Source of the DNA: Sacculina carcini
Taxonomy: Eukaryota; Arthropoda; Thecostraca; Sacculinidae
Length of the DNA: 64,000 bases
NCBI GenBank assembly: GCA_916048095.2
Contig: OU696583.1
Span: forward strand, 5,072,750-5,136,749
Direction: 5' to 3'
Shown here: piece after piece, positions 54,333 to 64,000 of the stretch
Layout: every line of letters starts with the position of its first letter
Position numbering within the stretch: position 1 is the stretch's first letter
Program-made: the position numbers and the translations under genes
Notes under the pieces: generated by a model
What the model was told of the DNA's origin: nothing
Seen by the model: the letters and a program-made list of their open reading frames with translations, nothing else
Databases searched by the model: none

Positions 54333-54674
54333 TTGGGTTTAATTTATTTTCAAATCGATTTGATAAACAACACTCGTCTAAATATTATATAAACGTTTAT
54401 TTCACCAGATTCATTACGTACACATTGCGACACCAACCTGCCGTTGTCATAGGAAATACACAGTCTGATGAGTGTTTCGGCGAATGTGGCGCAAATAATA
54501 CACGTTTCTCGTATGAAATGTGTTGTGTTTGTGTTTGTGGGAGAGAGAGAGATGAATATCTGGTAGTGTCTGGTACCGTACGATACCTGATAGCGCGCGT
54601 GTGTTATGTGTTTAGTCAAATGCCGCCTGAATGAGAGACGTAGCATGCCATACCGTCTCGTTTCAATGCCACAG

Positions 54675-54803
54675 TGTATTGTGGTGCGTGCGCGCGTGGG
54701 TTTGATCGCGTGGGTGGGAGCTAAAACAGCACTAGCGCCACCAACCGCTAACAGATCAAATATCTCGACTGAGATCTCGCAAGAACTAACAATAATCGCG
54801 TAG
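54675..54803 (+). CDS. IBTK: candidate last exon of IBTK
   Basis: After acceptor ATGCCACAG the frame (phase 0, matching the previous donor) reads CIVVRARVGLIAWVGAKTAL and ends at TAG after 43 codons. IBTK ends with FVIVERTPQGPLAVPMW; the IVV-R strand and the trailing W are compatible but the match is weak. Two overlapping AATAAA signals at 54850-54859, 47 bp past the stop, support a gene end here. Confidence 0.45.
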   Translation, partial: CIVVRARVGLIAWVGAKTALAPPTANRSNISTEISQELTIIA

Positions 54804-54849
54804 ATTAAAACAATTAAATTAGCACCTGAAATATCCTCCGATGCCCGCA

Positions 54850-54859
54850 AATAAATAAA
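54850..54859 (+). terminator. overlapping poly(A) signals for IBTK
   Basis: AATAAATAAA shortly after the candidate IBTK stop codon. Confidence 0.5.
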
Positions 54860-55671
54860 ACATGTGTATTGTTCAATATGTGCGCGCAATATGCTAGGGC
54901 GCATCTCGCGAATTCGTCGCCTAATTGGCCACGCTTGCTCGAGAAATAGTATGAAGAAGTGTAAGTACAATCAATCACATGCCATTTTATACATACACAT
55001 ACACACACGCATTCATATACATGCACACACTCGCACGTGCAAACACACACTGTATGATGGACAGTCACGAATGATGCAGTCTGTTCACTTGTCTGTGATT
55101 AAAGACGTGTCGTGACGTGTCTAACTGTACAGAAGAATGTAATTATTCGTGTGTGTATGTATGTGTGTGTGGTTGATATTAGTCTGCTACAAATAAGCAC
55201 TAGTTTTGCACCTCAGTGTTCCATGCCACTCTAAGCCTTATCAGAAATATATCATGAGTATTGGCGTGTACAGTTGAGCACACGATTTATTGATGCCCTT
55301 GGGATCTGCGTAAAGCTATTGCACAATCTCTACATTTGCCACGCCCCTGTCCCCACCCTGCAGTGTCTACAGTGCGGCGCAAACGTCTCAGTCACTCCGC
55401 ACCCAAACACTCATTCACTCACACGCATCGACGCACGTATGCGCAGAAACAATCTACGACCGCAAAAATAACAGAAAATAGGATAGAAAAATGCCGCCTG
55501 GCGAAGAACAAAGAAACAAAACGAAACATCCAGCAGGGGATCCAGAGGTGATCCAGCATATCGCTCAGTTACTAGTGGTAATGCCGCCGTGTAGGTAGTG
55601 TTGATTTCAGCTTCTTGAGATAGTTGGCTGTGTGTGTATGTGTGTCTGCGTGTGAGAAGCTTGTATCGCGT
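54860..55671. other. IBTK-PRDM1 intergenic gap and PRDM1 3' UTR
   Basis: Holds CA/GT-rich patches (54993-55050, 55145-55170, 55625-55660). TTTATT at 55286-55291 is an AATAAA on the minus strand, about 380 bp after the PRDM1 stop, so the PRDM1 3' UTR probably covers 55672 down to about 55270. No other gene seen. Confidence 0.5.
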
Positions 55672-56210
55672 TTACGAGCACTTGATAGCGTACGAGCCGT
55701 ATGATGCGCGTGCCGTATCTTGTTGACGAGATCGTACCGCCGCCGCGTCGCCGTACGTCGTCACATTCGACGACTGCGACGTGTCGCTCGTTTGCGCCAC
55801 CGTGTTATGAGCGAACAGCGGCACACCATCAGCCACGTGTGACGGCGGCGACATGGCCTCGTCGCCTGAGCCGAAACACCCCCCGGTGCCATCACTGTCG
55901 CCGCCACTGCCGCCGACCACCGCCCGCATGTTGCTCAGCTGCTCAGCGCTCGGCATACACGTGGTGGTCTTCCAATGGGTGCGCAGTCCAGACGCGCTGA
56001 TGTAGCGCTTGTGGCAGGTGGCGCACGTGAACGGCCGCTCGTTTGTGTGGAGTCGCCGGTGCAGTTTGAGGTGCACCAGCTGTGTGAAGCGCGAGCCGCA
56101 CACGTCACAAATGTACGGCTTCTGGCCCGAGTGCAGTCGCAAGTGTGTCTTCAGGTTCGATGTGGAGCTGAAGCGTTTGTTGCACAGCTGACACTCGTAT
56201 GGCTTCTCGC
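55672..56210 (-). CDS. PRDM1: PRDM1/Blimp-1 last coding exon: zinc fingers 3-5 and C-terminus
   Basis: Acceptor CTCGACAG, then GEKPYECQLCNKRFSSTSNL: finger 3 (to HLRLH), finger 4 (YICDVCGSRFTQLVHLKLH), finger 5 (FTCATCHKRYISASGLRTHW ending in Cys, a C2HC finger exactly as in vertebrate PRDM1). The C-terminal tail of about 100 residues is Ser/Gly/Ala-rich with no motif I recognise. The G completing the HTG linker codon is split across the intron. PRDM1 fingers bind GAAAG-type sites and recruit repressors; fingers 1-2 give most of the DNA contacts. Confidence 0.95.
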
Positions 56211-56467
56211 CTGTCGAGCGAAAAACAACACAACCGAAAGACACGTGAGCATTCAGAATCTGTACACTATTGGCGTCCCTCGTTTGCTCAGTTCTGAGCA
56301 TCTTATTCTACGTACTTACGTTCAGTTCTAGAATATAGGTTTTCTCTTTCTAGCGATTTTATTTTGTTAAACTTGTTATGAATGATGCACGAACATTACC
56401 AATATGTACATGAAAAAGGTCGAGGAGAGAAATTGATGTATAGAAAGAGGGTGACAGCGTTCCGTAC

Positions 56468-58063
56468 CCGTGTGCACGAGGTTGTGCTTCTGCAGGTGCG
56501 CCAGTTGTGTGAAGCTCTTGGTGCACACATCACAACGGAACGGTCGCTCGCCGCTATGCGTGCGTAGATGCACTTTGAGGTTGCTCAATTGGCCGAACGT
56601 TTTGTGACACTGGTTGCATTGATAGTGCATTTTGCCGTCACGCTTGGCCAGCGGATACGGCAGCGAACGGCAGCCACGCTTTTCGTCGCCGGTTACGCCA
56701 CCTGTTGACGCCAGTTCCAAGTGATAGTTTATTTCTGTGCCGATGATGGCGTCACTGACGTCTCCACCCGCCGCCGCTCTCTCCGGCTGATAAACGACAG
56801 CCGTGTATGCCAGATGGCGCTGGTTGTTGGATACGGTTTGTGACGTTAACTCACCGCCGCCAATGTTCAGTGGACCGGCCGGTCGAGTTGGGCTACTGCT
56901 GGAGTCAGGACTGGCCAACATCGAATCAGGCACGCACTGCCTATCTGCGCTGTGGCCGCTTTGCAGTTGGCTGCGCTGTTCCACGCCCCAATTGAAAAAG
57001 GCCTGCGAGGTGGCCAGCGGAGGCGATGTTGACGAAGATGCCAACACCTCACGAGTTTCGGTTACTACACTATGAGGCGATATATGTATCGCATGATGAA
57101 CCGCATCATGCGACTGTGGAAGGTCTGTCGCGTGTGGCTCCACTCGTCGGTTCAACAGAATATTCTCGAGTAGACTGCAATTAGGTCGCGCTCCCTGCGG
57201 ATCGACTCCGTACCTACGCATACGCTCGTCAAACTCGCTGTTAACGTAGGCGTCATTCTGTGTGCTAACTGCCTGACAGACACTGGTCCGGCCCACCGCA
57301 GACGAAGGGGGAGGGGAACGCACGTGCAGCACCGGTACTGCCCTGCTGGGCTCCGATGGTAGCCAGCCTTCCGTCTCATTGGTCGCTGCAGTGACGACGG
57401 GGAGGCACGGCGGCGATGCGGGCTGCTGCTTCACGTGGTGTGGCTGTGGAACAGGGGGTGGCGATGACGATAGCGATAGCAGGGGTGCTGCTCTCAGCAC
57501 GTGGTAGGTGGGTGGGGATGGAGCGGGCGGAGGAGGCGGCGGACTGGCCAGCTGTGTGAGTCGCGCTGCTAGGAGTGGTGCGTCAGTGGTGGTGCTACCA
57601 CTGCTCTGCCGCCGACGCTGTTGTTCGTTCTGTGACTGGATGTGGTAAGCCTTGGAGATCTTGATCTTGACCTTGCGGAACTCGTTGCGCGATTGTTCCG
57701 AACTTTCAACATCACATCGGGCATTCATCTCGTCAAATGACGTTGTGGTGCTTCTGAACGAAGAGGTTGTTGCTGCCACGCGACGTGACGACGTACTGAA
57801 ATCGATGACGTAGTTGGAGTCGGCTTCGTCGTCGCTGCTGCTACCCATTGATGTGTGCGGTGGAGTTTCGCAGTGGTGACCGTGACTCTGGTAACCTTCA
57901 TCGGAGCGTACTGGGGAAACTTGGTGTTCGACGCTGATTATATCGCCACTGCCGCTGTCGTCCATTCTCGTGTGACTCGCCAACGAAGTGGATGTCGTCC
58001 CGCAGTGTACGGTCTCACTGTCGGGCTCCGCGGACGGAGATGGTTCGCTCTTGACTTGTTGTT
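56468..58063 (-). CDS. PRDM1: PRDM1/Blimp-1 large exon: disordered middle and zinc fingers 1-2
   Basis: Encodes about 532 residues. It starts [20 protein letters not shown], then long Ser/Pro/Thr-rich text with poly-Pro ([12 protein letters not shown]), a basic [15 protein letters not shown] patch (KV-IK resembles the conserved VKEILK-like segment after the PR domain), then [20 protein letters not shown], matching PRDM1 ([20 protein letters not shown]), finger 1 ([14 protein letters not shown]) and finger 2 ([14 protein letters not shown]). The donor ACGG/GTACGG splits the HTG linker. Acceptor GCGTCCAG. The exon has no frameshift. The middle region is longer than in vertebrates and carries the lineage-specific expansion. 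Confidence 0.95.
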
Positions 58064-58548
58064 CTGGACGCAACAGCAACAACGTGTATTTATTATAGCA
58101 CACTTATTTATAACAGCAAACGTGCGTACACAGTAACGAGTAATAGAATGACATACATGCAAATGGAAGCAAGAGCACAAAACAAAGACAGAACGTGTAC
58201 AGACAATATAACTAAAACGAGTACAGTAAACCCAACGATAATACGACGTCACAGCGCAATGCAACGACAGCGGTATGTCAATACAACAAGTCCTGACTTA
58301 CTGTGTAACGCTGTCGGCTAATGTTTGTGTATCTATATAGCATTTTAGATCCTTCATCCGATGGTTCAATGCACTATGGCGTGTTTTGTGTCAGGTGTAA
58401 TCGCAAGTAAAGAACTGGTTTTGCATTTGTGTGCAAGCTGTTCCGGATTACTAAAATAGTTTTCTGTTTTTGTTATCCCCTCAAGCGAGTGTATCACGAG
58501 TTATTTGTGCCAACTCAATTTGGTCCCGGATTGTGGAAGGGTACTCAC
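58064..58548. other. PRDM1: PRDM1 intron
   Basis: 485 bp without recognisable elements, bounded on the minus strand by donor C/GTGAGT (58548) and acceptor GTCCAG (58064). Confidence 0.85.
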
Positions 58549-58675
58549 GAATCTGTTGTAGCATCATGGAGCCAGACACGGGATAGTTGAGTCGTTTGGC
58601 GAATTCACGGCAGTACCACACCAGCAACTCCTCACCATGACTGATGTCACGAATGGTGTAGAAGTAGATACTCTC
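58549..58675 (-). CDS. PRDM1: PRDM1/Blimp-1 exon: end of PR/SET domain
   Basis: Acceptor TTCGCAG, then ESIYFYTIRDISHGEELLVW and YCREFAKRLNYP. It matches the end of the PRDM1 PR domain ([31 protein letters not shown]). Ends in phase 1 (ATT C/GTGAGT). The PR domain is a SET-like fold; in PRDM1 it is thought to act by recruiting partners rather than by its own methyltransferase activity. Confidence 0.95.
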
Positions 58676-58937
58676 CTGCGAACAAATGTTTCGTATGATC
58701 ACGTTACGTGGTCACAACACTTGCTTACACACAACATTATCGAGTACATTATCTTTTTCTCATTGGGAAAATCACTTCGGTAGTGTGAGACAACGATTGT
58801 ATTGGCACTTTGGTTACATCGCTATAATTTTCAACACAGAGACTAGCATTGCCTGCTCTGCAATATGTCAAGTATGTCAATCTTGGTGCTTGATTACCAC
58901 AGCATCTTTGTTTCTGTGTTGTGTCTGACTTGCTCAC

Positions 58938-59063
58938 CTCGTATTGGCAAGCAACCAGGTTCTGAGAGTGTGGAGAAAACGCTGGGTTGACGTAGCGCAT
59001 CCAGTTGGATTTGTTGACGTCACATGCGTCCATGAAGTAGTATTCACTGTCGGATTTGTATAT
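58938..59063 (-). CDS. PRDM1: PRDM1/Blimp-1 exon: PR/SET domain middle
   Basis: 42 codons: IYKSDSEYYFMDACDVNKSN, WMRYVNPAFSPHSQNLVACQ, YE. The KSNWMRYVNPA-SP--QNL-ACQ motif is diagnostic of PRDM1. Acceptor GTTGCAG, donor GAG/GTGAGC, phase 0 both sides. Confidence 0.96.
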
Positions 59064-59554
59064 CTGCAACAGGCCAACGGCATTGATTGAACGGCAACGG
59101 CGGTGCGTTAACAGCAGGGGCGTAGATTTGTGTCGAAGCTCGGGGGTGACCGGCATCATGTATTAGTGTTCAAAGTTGATTAAGTTGGTCAATTGTATGG
59201 CACCCTCAACTATTTTCGGCCTATTCAATCATAACACACATAACTCAATGAAACGTATATTGCGTAAAGTACGGTTTTTCACATATGTGTATTTTTTACA
59301 TTTTTCGTGTATTTCTATTTTTGCTATGATGATTTTGAGGATAATATACCCAATGAACTGAACTCAGCGGAATTATCGTTGGTATAATTGCATATTCATA
59401 CACCCCCAGCCAATTTGTCGGGGGATACGTAAAACCCATACACCCCAGGGTTTACACCCATGGTTAACAGACAGTGATGTCACTTAAATTTGCTAACATC
59501 ATGCTATGATCATGAATTTCGTATTTCAAAAAATTATCCAGCAATTATACTTAC
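59064..59554. other. PRDM1: PRDM1 intron
   Basis: 491 bp, AT-rich, no element recognised; canonical GTAAGT and TTGCAG ends on the minus strand. Confidence 0.85.
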
Positions 59555-59674
59555 TCTCCAGAAGTACTTTTTGACGGCCGTCGGAGAGACTTGATCTCTC
59601 TGTAAACTTTCCCCCACTAAAGGACCAAATCGCGTTCCTTTAGGCAGCGAAACTTTTGCCCTCACACCGGCTGC
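59555..59674 (-). CDS. PRDM1: PRDM1/Blimp-1 exon: start of PR/SET domain
   Basis: 40 codons: [40 protein letters not shown]. It matches PRDM1 ([21 protein letters not shown], then KYFWR). Acceptor CTCAACAG, donor AGA/GTAAGT, phase 0 both sides. Confidence 0.95.
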
Positions 59675-59835
59675 CTGTTGAGCAAATTCGATAAATAGTT
59701 TTCATATATCAGAAGGATGCGCGTCAACTATGCTACTGTTGTCTATTGATTAGTGAGCTTGCCAGAGACTCTCAAATGGTGGGAATTACTCCAGGATCAT
59801 TTGAAATGGTCATTCGATGAGTTTGTCATTCTTAC

Positions 59836-60000
59836 GTCGGTCATGAAGAGATTTTTGGGCAGCGAGCCACGAGCCCGACTATTTGTTGCGCCTGATGGAA
59901 CAATGGCATCTCTGACGATGAACGTAGCACGCTGCTCAAATTCTTCCTCCTTCAGTTCGTCGACAGTCCAGCTATTGTCATCTGCCTCCATCAGCGACAT
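59836..60000 (-). CDS. PRDM1: PRDM1/Blimp-1 exon: N-terminus
   Basis: 55 codons starting MSLMEADDNSWTVDELKEEE, then FEQRATFIVRDAI and SLPKNLFMTD. It parallels the vertebrate start region ([32 protein letters not shown]). The ATG is taken at 60000 because GACAG directly before it looks like a splice acceptor and the residues align from here; the frame could extend seven codons upstream (MCIYYRQ), probably intronic or 5' UTR. Donor GAC/GTAAGA, phase 0. A 5' UTR exon would lie further right. Confidence 0.9.
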
Positions 60001-60430
60001 CTGTCGGTAATAAATGCACACGTTAACGAACTACAGTAGTGTGTTGTGTCCTATGCACAGACATGAGATAGGCTAACTATTCAGCAAGCTTACCACAAAA
60101 TGTGCTTGTATGCGTATCAATGGCAGGCCTGGAAACTTTCTTTTGCTGAGCCCTATTCACTTATCTATGGATGTGACCAACAAGCAGCAGTGAAAATCAG
60201 TTATCTCTGCTAGAAATATTAGCATATGCACTATCAAATATTAATTATATCAAGAAATTGTAATAAAATTCGTTTCTTCTCTCACAAAAAGGAGCTGCAG
60301 TATAAATAAACAGAATCACTTGCACACACACGCACGTACGCGCACGCGCAGTATTTTACATCAATTATACTTTTCGTTATGACTCAGTTGTTTATAATGT
60401 GAATAAAAAATATTCCAATCAAATATATCA
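60001..60430. other. PRDM1 upstream / first intron, nothing recognised
   Basis: No coding sequence or element apart from a short CACACGCACGTACGCGC patch near 60320-60350. Confidence 0.4.
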
Positions 60431-60438
60431 CGAATAAT

Positions 60439-62272
60439 TAGGGCTGTCAAAAGTTAATCAAATTACTTTTTCACCTAAAGGTCACTTTTTCATGAGCTAC
60501 CTAAAACTGCATGAAAAAGTTGTGTACGATAATTATTAAAGAAGTTATTAGGTTACCAAAAGATACTTTTTCATCGTTAGGTTACTTTTTTTGCTTTTAG
60601 GTGACTTTTTTATCGTCAGGTTACCTTTTGTTATTTTTCTTGTTATTAGGTAAGTTTACCACGAAGTTTGGTGACTTTTTGCCGATAAGAGGCACAAGAA
60701 CGGTATATATGAGGATAAAATAGGAAAGGAGATGGAATATTAGGTCTGAAGATCAAGAAATGTAATTATTTCTGCTGTTAGGATTTCGCAATTGATATGC
60801 ACCTTAATATCTGTGCTACTCGATATTTATACGTTTTTGGGTACACAGGATAGCGTCATACCATTTTAGAAAATTTCCACAAACCGGAGGATGTACCCAA
60901 CCCATATTAGTATTATTCTAGGCATGTATCCTGGATATATTTTCTGCTTTTTGTACTGGCCTAACAAGTCTAATATGACACCTATCATATATCCCCTAGC
61001 ATTTAGACCCATCCTGCATTCCATATTTCTACATTACACCTATATTTACCGATAAAATATATAAATGATTATGCTAGATTGAGCACAAACAGTTCATTTG
61101 CATAAATTCGTATAAATCGGATGAACCGGATGTTTCGATATCCAAGTTCAAGTCACAAATGAAGCTGCTGCTGATTAATGAGACCTAGTTTTTTCTTTCT
61201 TTTTTCTGTGTTTTCACGTGAACTTCACTTTAATTGTCTGTACATATGTTCCGTTCTTTTTCGTTCTATCGTTGACTATATTATTTGTTGTGTTTAAATT
61301 GGTATTTTATACTTTACTTGTAGTGTTGAATTATGTGTGATGCACATAGTGTATTGTTTATTCAAATGGCAAGCAAACAAGCCACTGCGGCTTATGCTGT
61401 ATTTTCCAATTGATGTCGTCTTGTGAATGTTGGAGCCAAATACATGAATGAATTTATACGATTTTCTGAATTTATACGATATCGTGAAATGTTTGGAGTG
61501 TGGTATAGTACGATGTGTGAGCTCTCTATAACAGATACTGAACTGTAGCACTTGACAGTATGCATTTACTTGAACAGGAATTAGCACGTGATTTTCAGGG
61601 CGTGAGATGGTGCCATTTTCCCACGTTTGACATTTATAAGACTGTGAGCACAGGGTGCTACATTTGGGAGGACGCATTCACACATGCAGTGTTTACGCTC
61701 ACACTAATATACAAGCTGTTTGATATTTGATGAAAAGTTTCATTGAAACAATATAAAGAACATTATTGCGACCATTACTAAAAATATTTACATGTGAAAT
61801 TAGTGTATTTCACTTTTGTATTTGCTTTCCACTTTTAATTATATTATGATGGTTATGCTCCTTTTTGCGATGTTATCCAAATAATATGAAGTCACTTTTG
61901 GTGGTTTGTTGTAAAAATGGAACCAGATCGGAGGGAGGACGGAAAAATAGTACCAACTCGGAAAGAGGATAGAAAACAAGGACTGGTGTATTTTCTTCCT
62001 TCAGAACTGCAAACAGAAATTGACCTTTTTTGAAAGAGGTTATTCTTAGGTTACTTTTTATAGGTTATTAGTTAGTTTTTATGTTTACAAACAAACAAAA
62101 AACAACCCGTGTATTTCATGTAGCGCACTAATCAGCTAAGGCGTGATAAACATGTGATAAAACGATACAAAAGTGATAATAGCATTACAACTCATAGGTT
62201 ATTTTTAGGTTAATTTTTCTCGAGAATAAACCGAATTTTTGTGATTTTTAGGTTACTTTTTTGACAGCCCTA
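60439..62272. mobile_element. non-autonomous hAT transposon (1.83 kb)
   Basis: Terminal inverted repeats TAGGGCTGTCAAAAGTTA at the left and TAACTTTT-like/GACAGCCCTA at the right (complement TAGGGCTGTCAAAAAAGTAAC). 8-bp flanks are CGAATAAT (60431-60438) and CTAATAAT (62273-62280), one mismatch. Subterminal regions are crowded with AGGTTACTTTTT-type repeats in both orientations (60465-60680 and 62035-62260), the usual binding sites for hAT transposase. No transposase frame inside. Confidence 0.88.
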
Positions 62273-62340
62273 CTAATAATATATACAGATCTAGAGCTAA
62301 GCTGATTTGGCGATTTCTTTTTCAAATACGTACCTATGTG

Positions 62341-63679
62341 CAGGACCGGATTAACGTATAGGCAAAGTAGGCAGTTGCCTAGGGCCCCGCGCTTTTGGGG
62401 CCCTATAGGCAGTGGGGTGCTGCGACTCAAATATCTTAAATAGTGGGGTGCTGCGACTCAAATATCTATAATATAAAATGCCCACCTCATTATTTTCTCA
62501 ACTTATCATAGTTTGCCCTAATTGCCAAATATTTTGAAACATTGTCCCGCTAATCCACGTTGTGTTTTTGCATCAGTCAGGAGGTAACCTGATAGAACAG
62601 CACGTGTATAGCCAGCTCACTTAGATCCAGCTCACTCGCACACTTACATTCACACACGCATACATACATATTGTGTACGCACAGCGAGAGCAATATTCGT
62701 GTGATCCTGTGTGTGTGTGTGCTTGTGTGTGTGTGTGTATGTGTATGGATGTGTTTGTATGTATGTATGTGCGCATTGCACACGCAAATGGCATGCATGC
62801 GGGGTTCATTGAACTCGCAAACTGCCCCTTTCGTCGATCATCAAATGTACATGCACGGTCTTGAATGGACAAAGTTGTGGCAAACGTATCAGCAGCTCAG
62901 TTAGTTACAGTGTATTGCCGAGTTGTTCTGCAGTTTATTTCATCGTGTACAGGTTTAACAATTTAATTTTGAAATCTAAAATGTGTTTCTACTTTCAGAG
63001 TCGTATCGACAGCCCCTCGGCCGTGGGTCCCACGATGTTAAGGGGCACCTTTAGAAGGAATGTGAAGGGGCTCCCACAGTGAACGTGTGGCAAAAATCGT
63101 CACTAGCTTGTTTGTAGAAGGTGTTCATAATTTTATCAACAAATTTCCTTTGGAGGAGCCCCATAACACCTCTTTACTGCTCTGTATGCTTTCATTTACA
63201 ACTTTCATGTGAGTTACACAAACATATATGAGGGTAACATGTGATAAGAGACGGTTGAGTTTGCGGTTCATACACACATGGTAGATAAATCATCCTGGTT
63301 CTGTGAAGTGATTATCATCAGTGGCAGCGCCAAGAATTTTCCGGAGGGAGGGGGGTATTATGAAAAATGATGAGGGGGCATGGAAAGCACAGTGGTCAGG
63401 CCAAATACAAGTATATCCATGATCCTTGCAATGCATGATCCTATTTGCAAAAAAGTGGTTGAATCCCTTATCAGTCATATCGAAAGATATTATAAACCCA
63501 TATTCTGCATGTGTTACTGAAAAGTTTATCAGTTTTTCGGCGGCGTGGGCAAGGTTGGCTGGCTCAAATTAGTGGGGCGTCACAATATCACGCCCATGTT
63601 TGCTTGTTCATATGTCATATCATGGGGGCCTCGCGGATCTGAACTGCCTATGGCCCCGCGAAGGCTTAATCCGGCCCTG
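62341..63679. mobile_element. non-autonomous hAT transposon (1.34 kb) with GGGGCCC subtermini
   Basis: Left end CAGGACCGGATTAACGTATA, right end AAGGCTTAATCCGGCCCTG (inverted, one mismatch in the first nine), with a perfect 8-bp duplication, CCTATGTG (62333-62340 and 63680-63687). Subterminal GCCTAGGGCCCCGCG and its counterpart near the right end are typical of a widespread hAT group. Inside are a 41-bp tandem duplication (about 62412-62466) and GT-rich tracts, no transposase. Confidence 0.9.
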
Positions 63680-63689
63680 CCTATGTGAT

Positions 63690-64000
63690 ATCCGGCTAGG
63701 CAAACACATCAGGCTATATACAGTAGACCTGTCCAAAAAATAACCATTTTCGATTTGTATACCCTACTGCACGGTTTCCCATTTTTTTAATGAAAAAGCC
63801 GAAAATCACCACCATTTTTGTCTAAAATGTCCCTATACCCTGCCGCATTGGACTTGGCGCCCTTATAGCAGGAAGTACGCAATGTTGCCCTGCACCGTGC
63901 AGTTGTTTCACTTATAACTTGTTACAATTTCAATTGGAGGACAAATTGGGTATCAAATTGAAGCATTTGTTCCGGCAAGAAATGTGTCGAGTGATTATTG
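63690..64000. other. non-coding right edge
   Basis: Nothing recognised in the last 310 bp. Confidence 0.4.

Noticed and set aside
61294-61677. 127-residue minus-strand frame inside the hAT element
   Set aside because: No resemblance to transposase or any family; AT-rich chance frame.

Overview
This is intron-rich, repeat-laden nuclear DNA from an animal, most likely an invertebrate. Two host genes can be recognised by exon-by-exon similarity to families known across Metazoa. One is IBTK (inhibitor of Bruton tyrosine kinase, a BTB protein) on the + strand. The other is PRDM1/Blimp-1 (PR/SET domain plus five zinc fingers) on the - strand. The rest is transposable elements: Ty3/gypsy LTR retrotransposons, several LINE lineages (I/Jockey-like, CR1/L2-like and a coiled-coil-ORF1 type), two tRNA-derived SINE families, three hAT elements, a foldback MITE and simple repeats. 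I see no CRISPR array and no convincing stand-alone RNA gene. The species cannot be named from this window.

Layout. The window opens inside IBTK. Its ankyrin, RCC1 and most first-BTB exons must lie to the left. Exons for the second BTB domain and the C-terminal half are at 3294-3508, 15167-15403, 15581-15717, 26442-26632, 26793-27468, 27839-28002, 35653-35918 and 53615-53683, with a probable last exon at 54675-54803. The gene spans more than 51 kb because its introns hold nearly all the mobile DNA: an I/Jockey LINE ORF1 plus a gypsy/LINE mosaic (4.6-10.2 kb), a CR1/L2 LINE broken by a gypsy element and a SINE (10.3-13.5 kb), a LINE with two nested LTR elements (16.7-25.7 kb), a rearranged GC-rich gypsy element (28.8-31.4 kb), paired 1.1 kb AT-rich repeats around a PHD-finger LINE ORF1 (31.5-35.5 kb), a second copy of the gypsy/LINE mosaic (38.8-45.0 kb), a tandem repeat zone with SINEs (45.0-48.0 kb), a LINE-in-LINE nest (48.3-52.2 kb) and a hAT remnant (52.5-53.2 kb).

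PRDM1 runs on the opposite strand from about 60.0 kb down to 55.67 kb in six coding exons (890 codons when summed), tail-to-tail with IBTK and with under 1 kb between the stop codons. Right of PRDM1 are two non-autonomous hAT transposons with 8-bp target duplications (60439-62272 and 62341-63679).

The most unusual structures are: (1) an open reading frame joining a Ty3/gypsy Gag to a LINE reverse transcriptase, carried on a duplicated mosaic and explained by a LINE insertion whose 12-bp target duplication survives in one copy; (2) a gypsy element whose 5' end was replaced by an inverted copy of its own 3' end before or during integration; (3) a permuted int-LTR-gag-pol order; and (4) repeated use of a tRNA-Trp primer-binding site by several LTR lineages. 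I found no clearly new host biochemical system. The novelty here is in mobile-element architecture.
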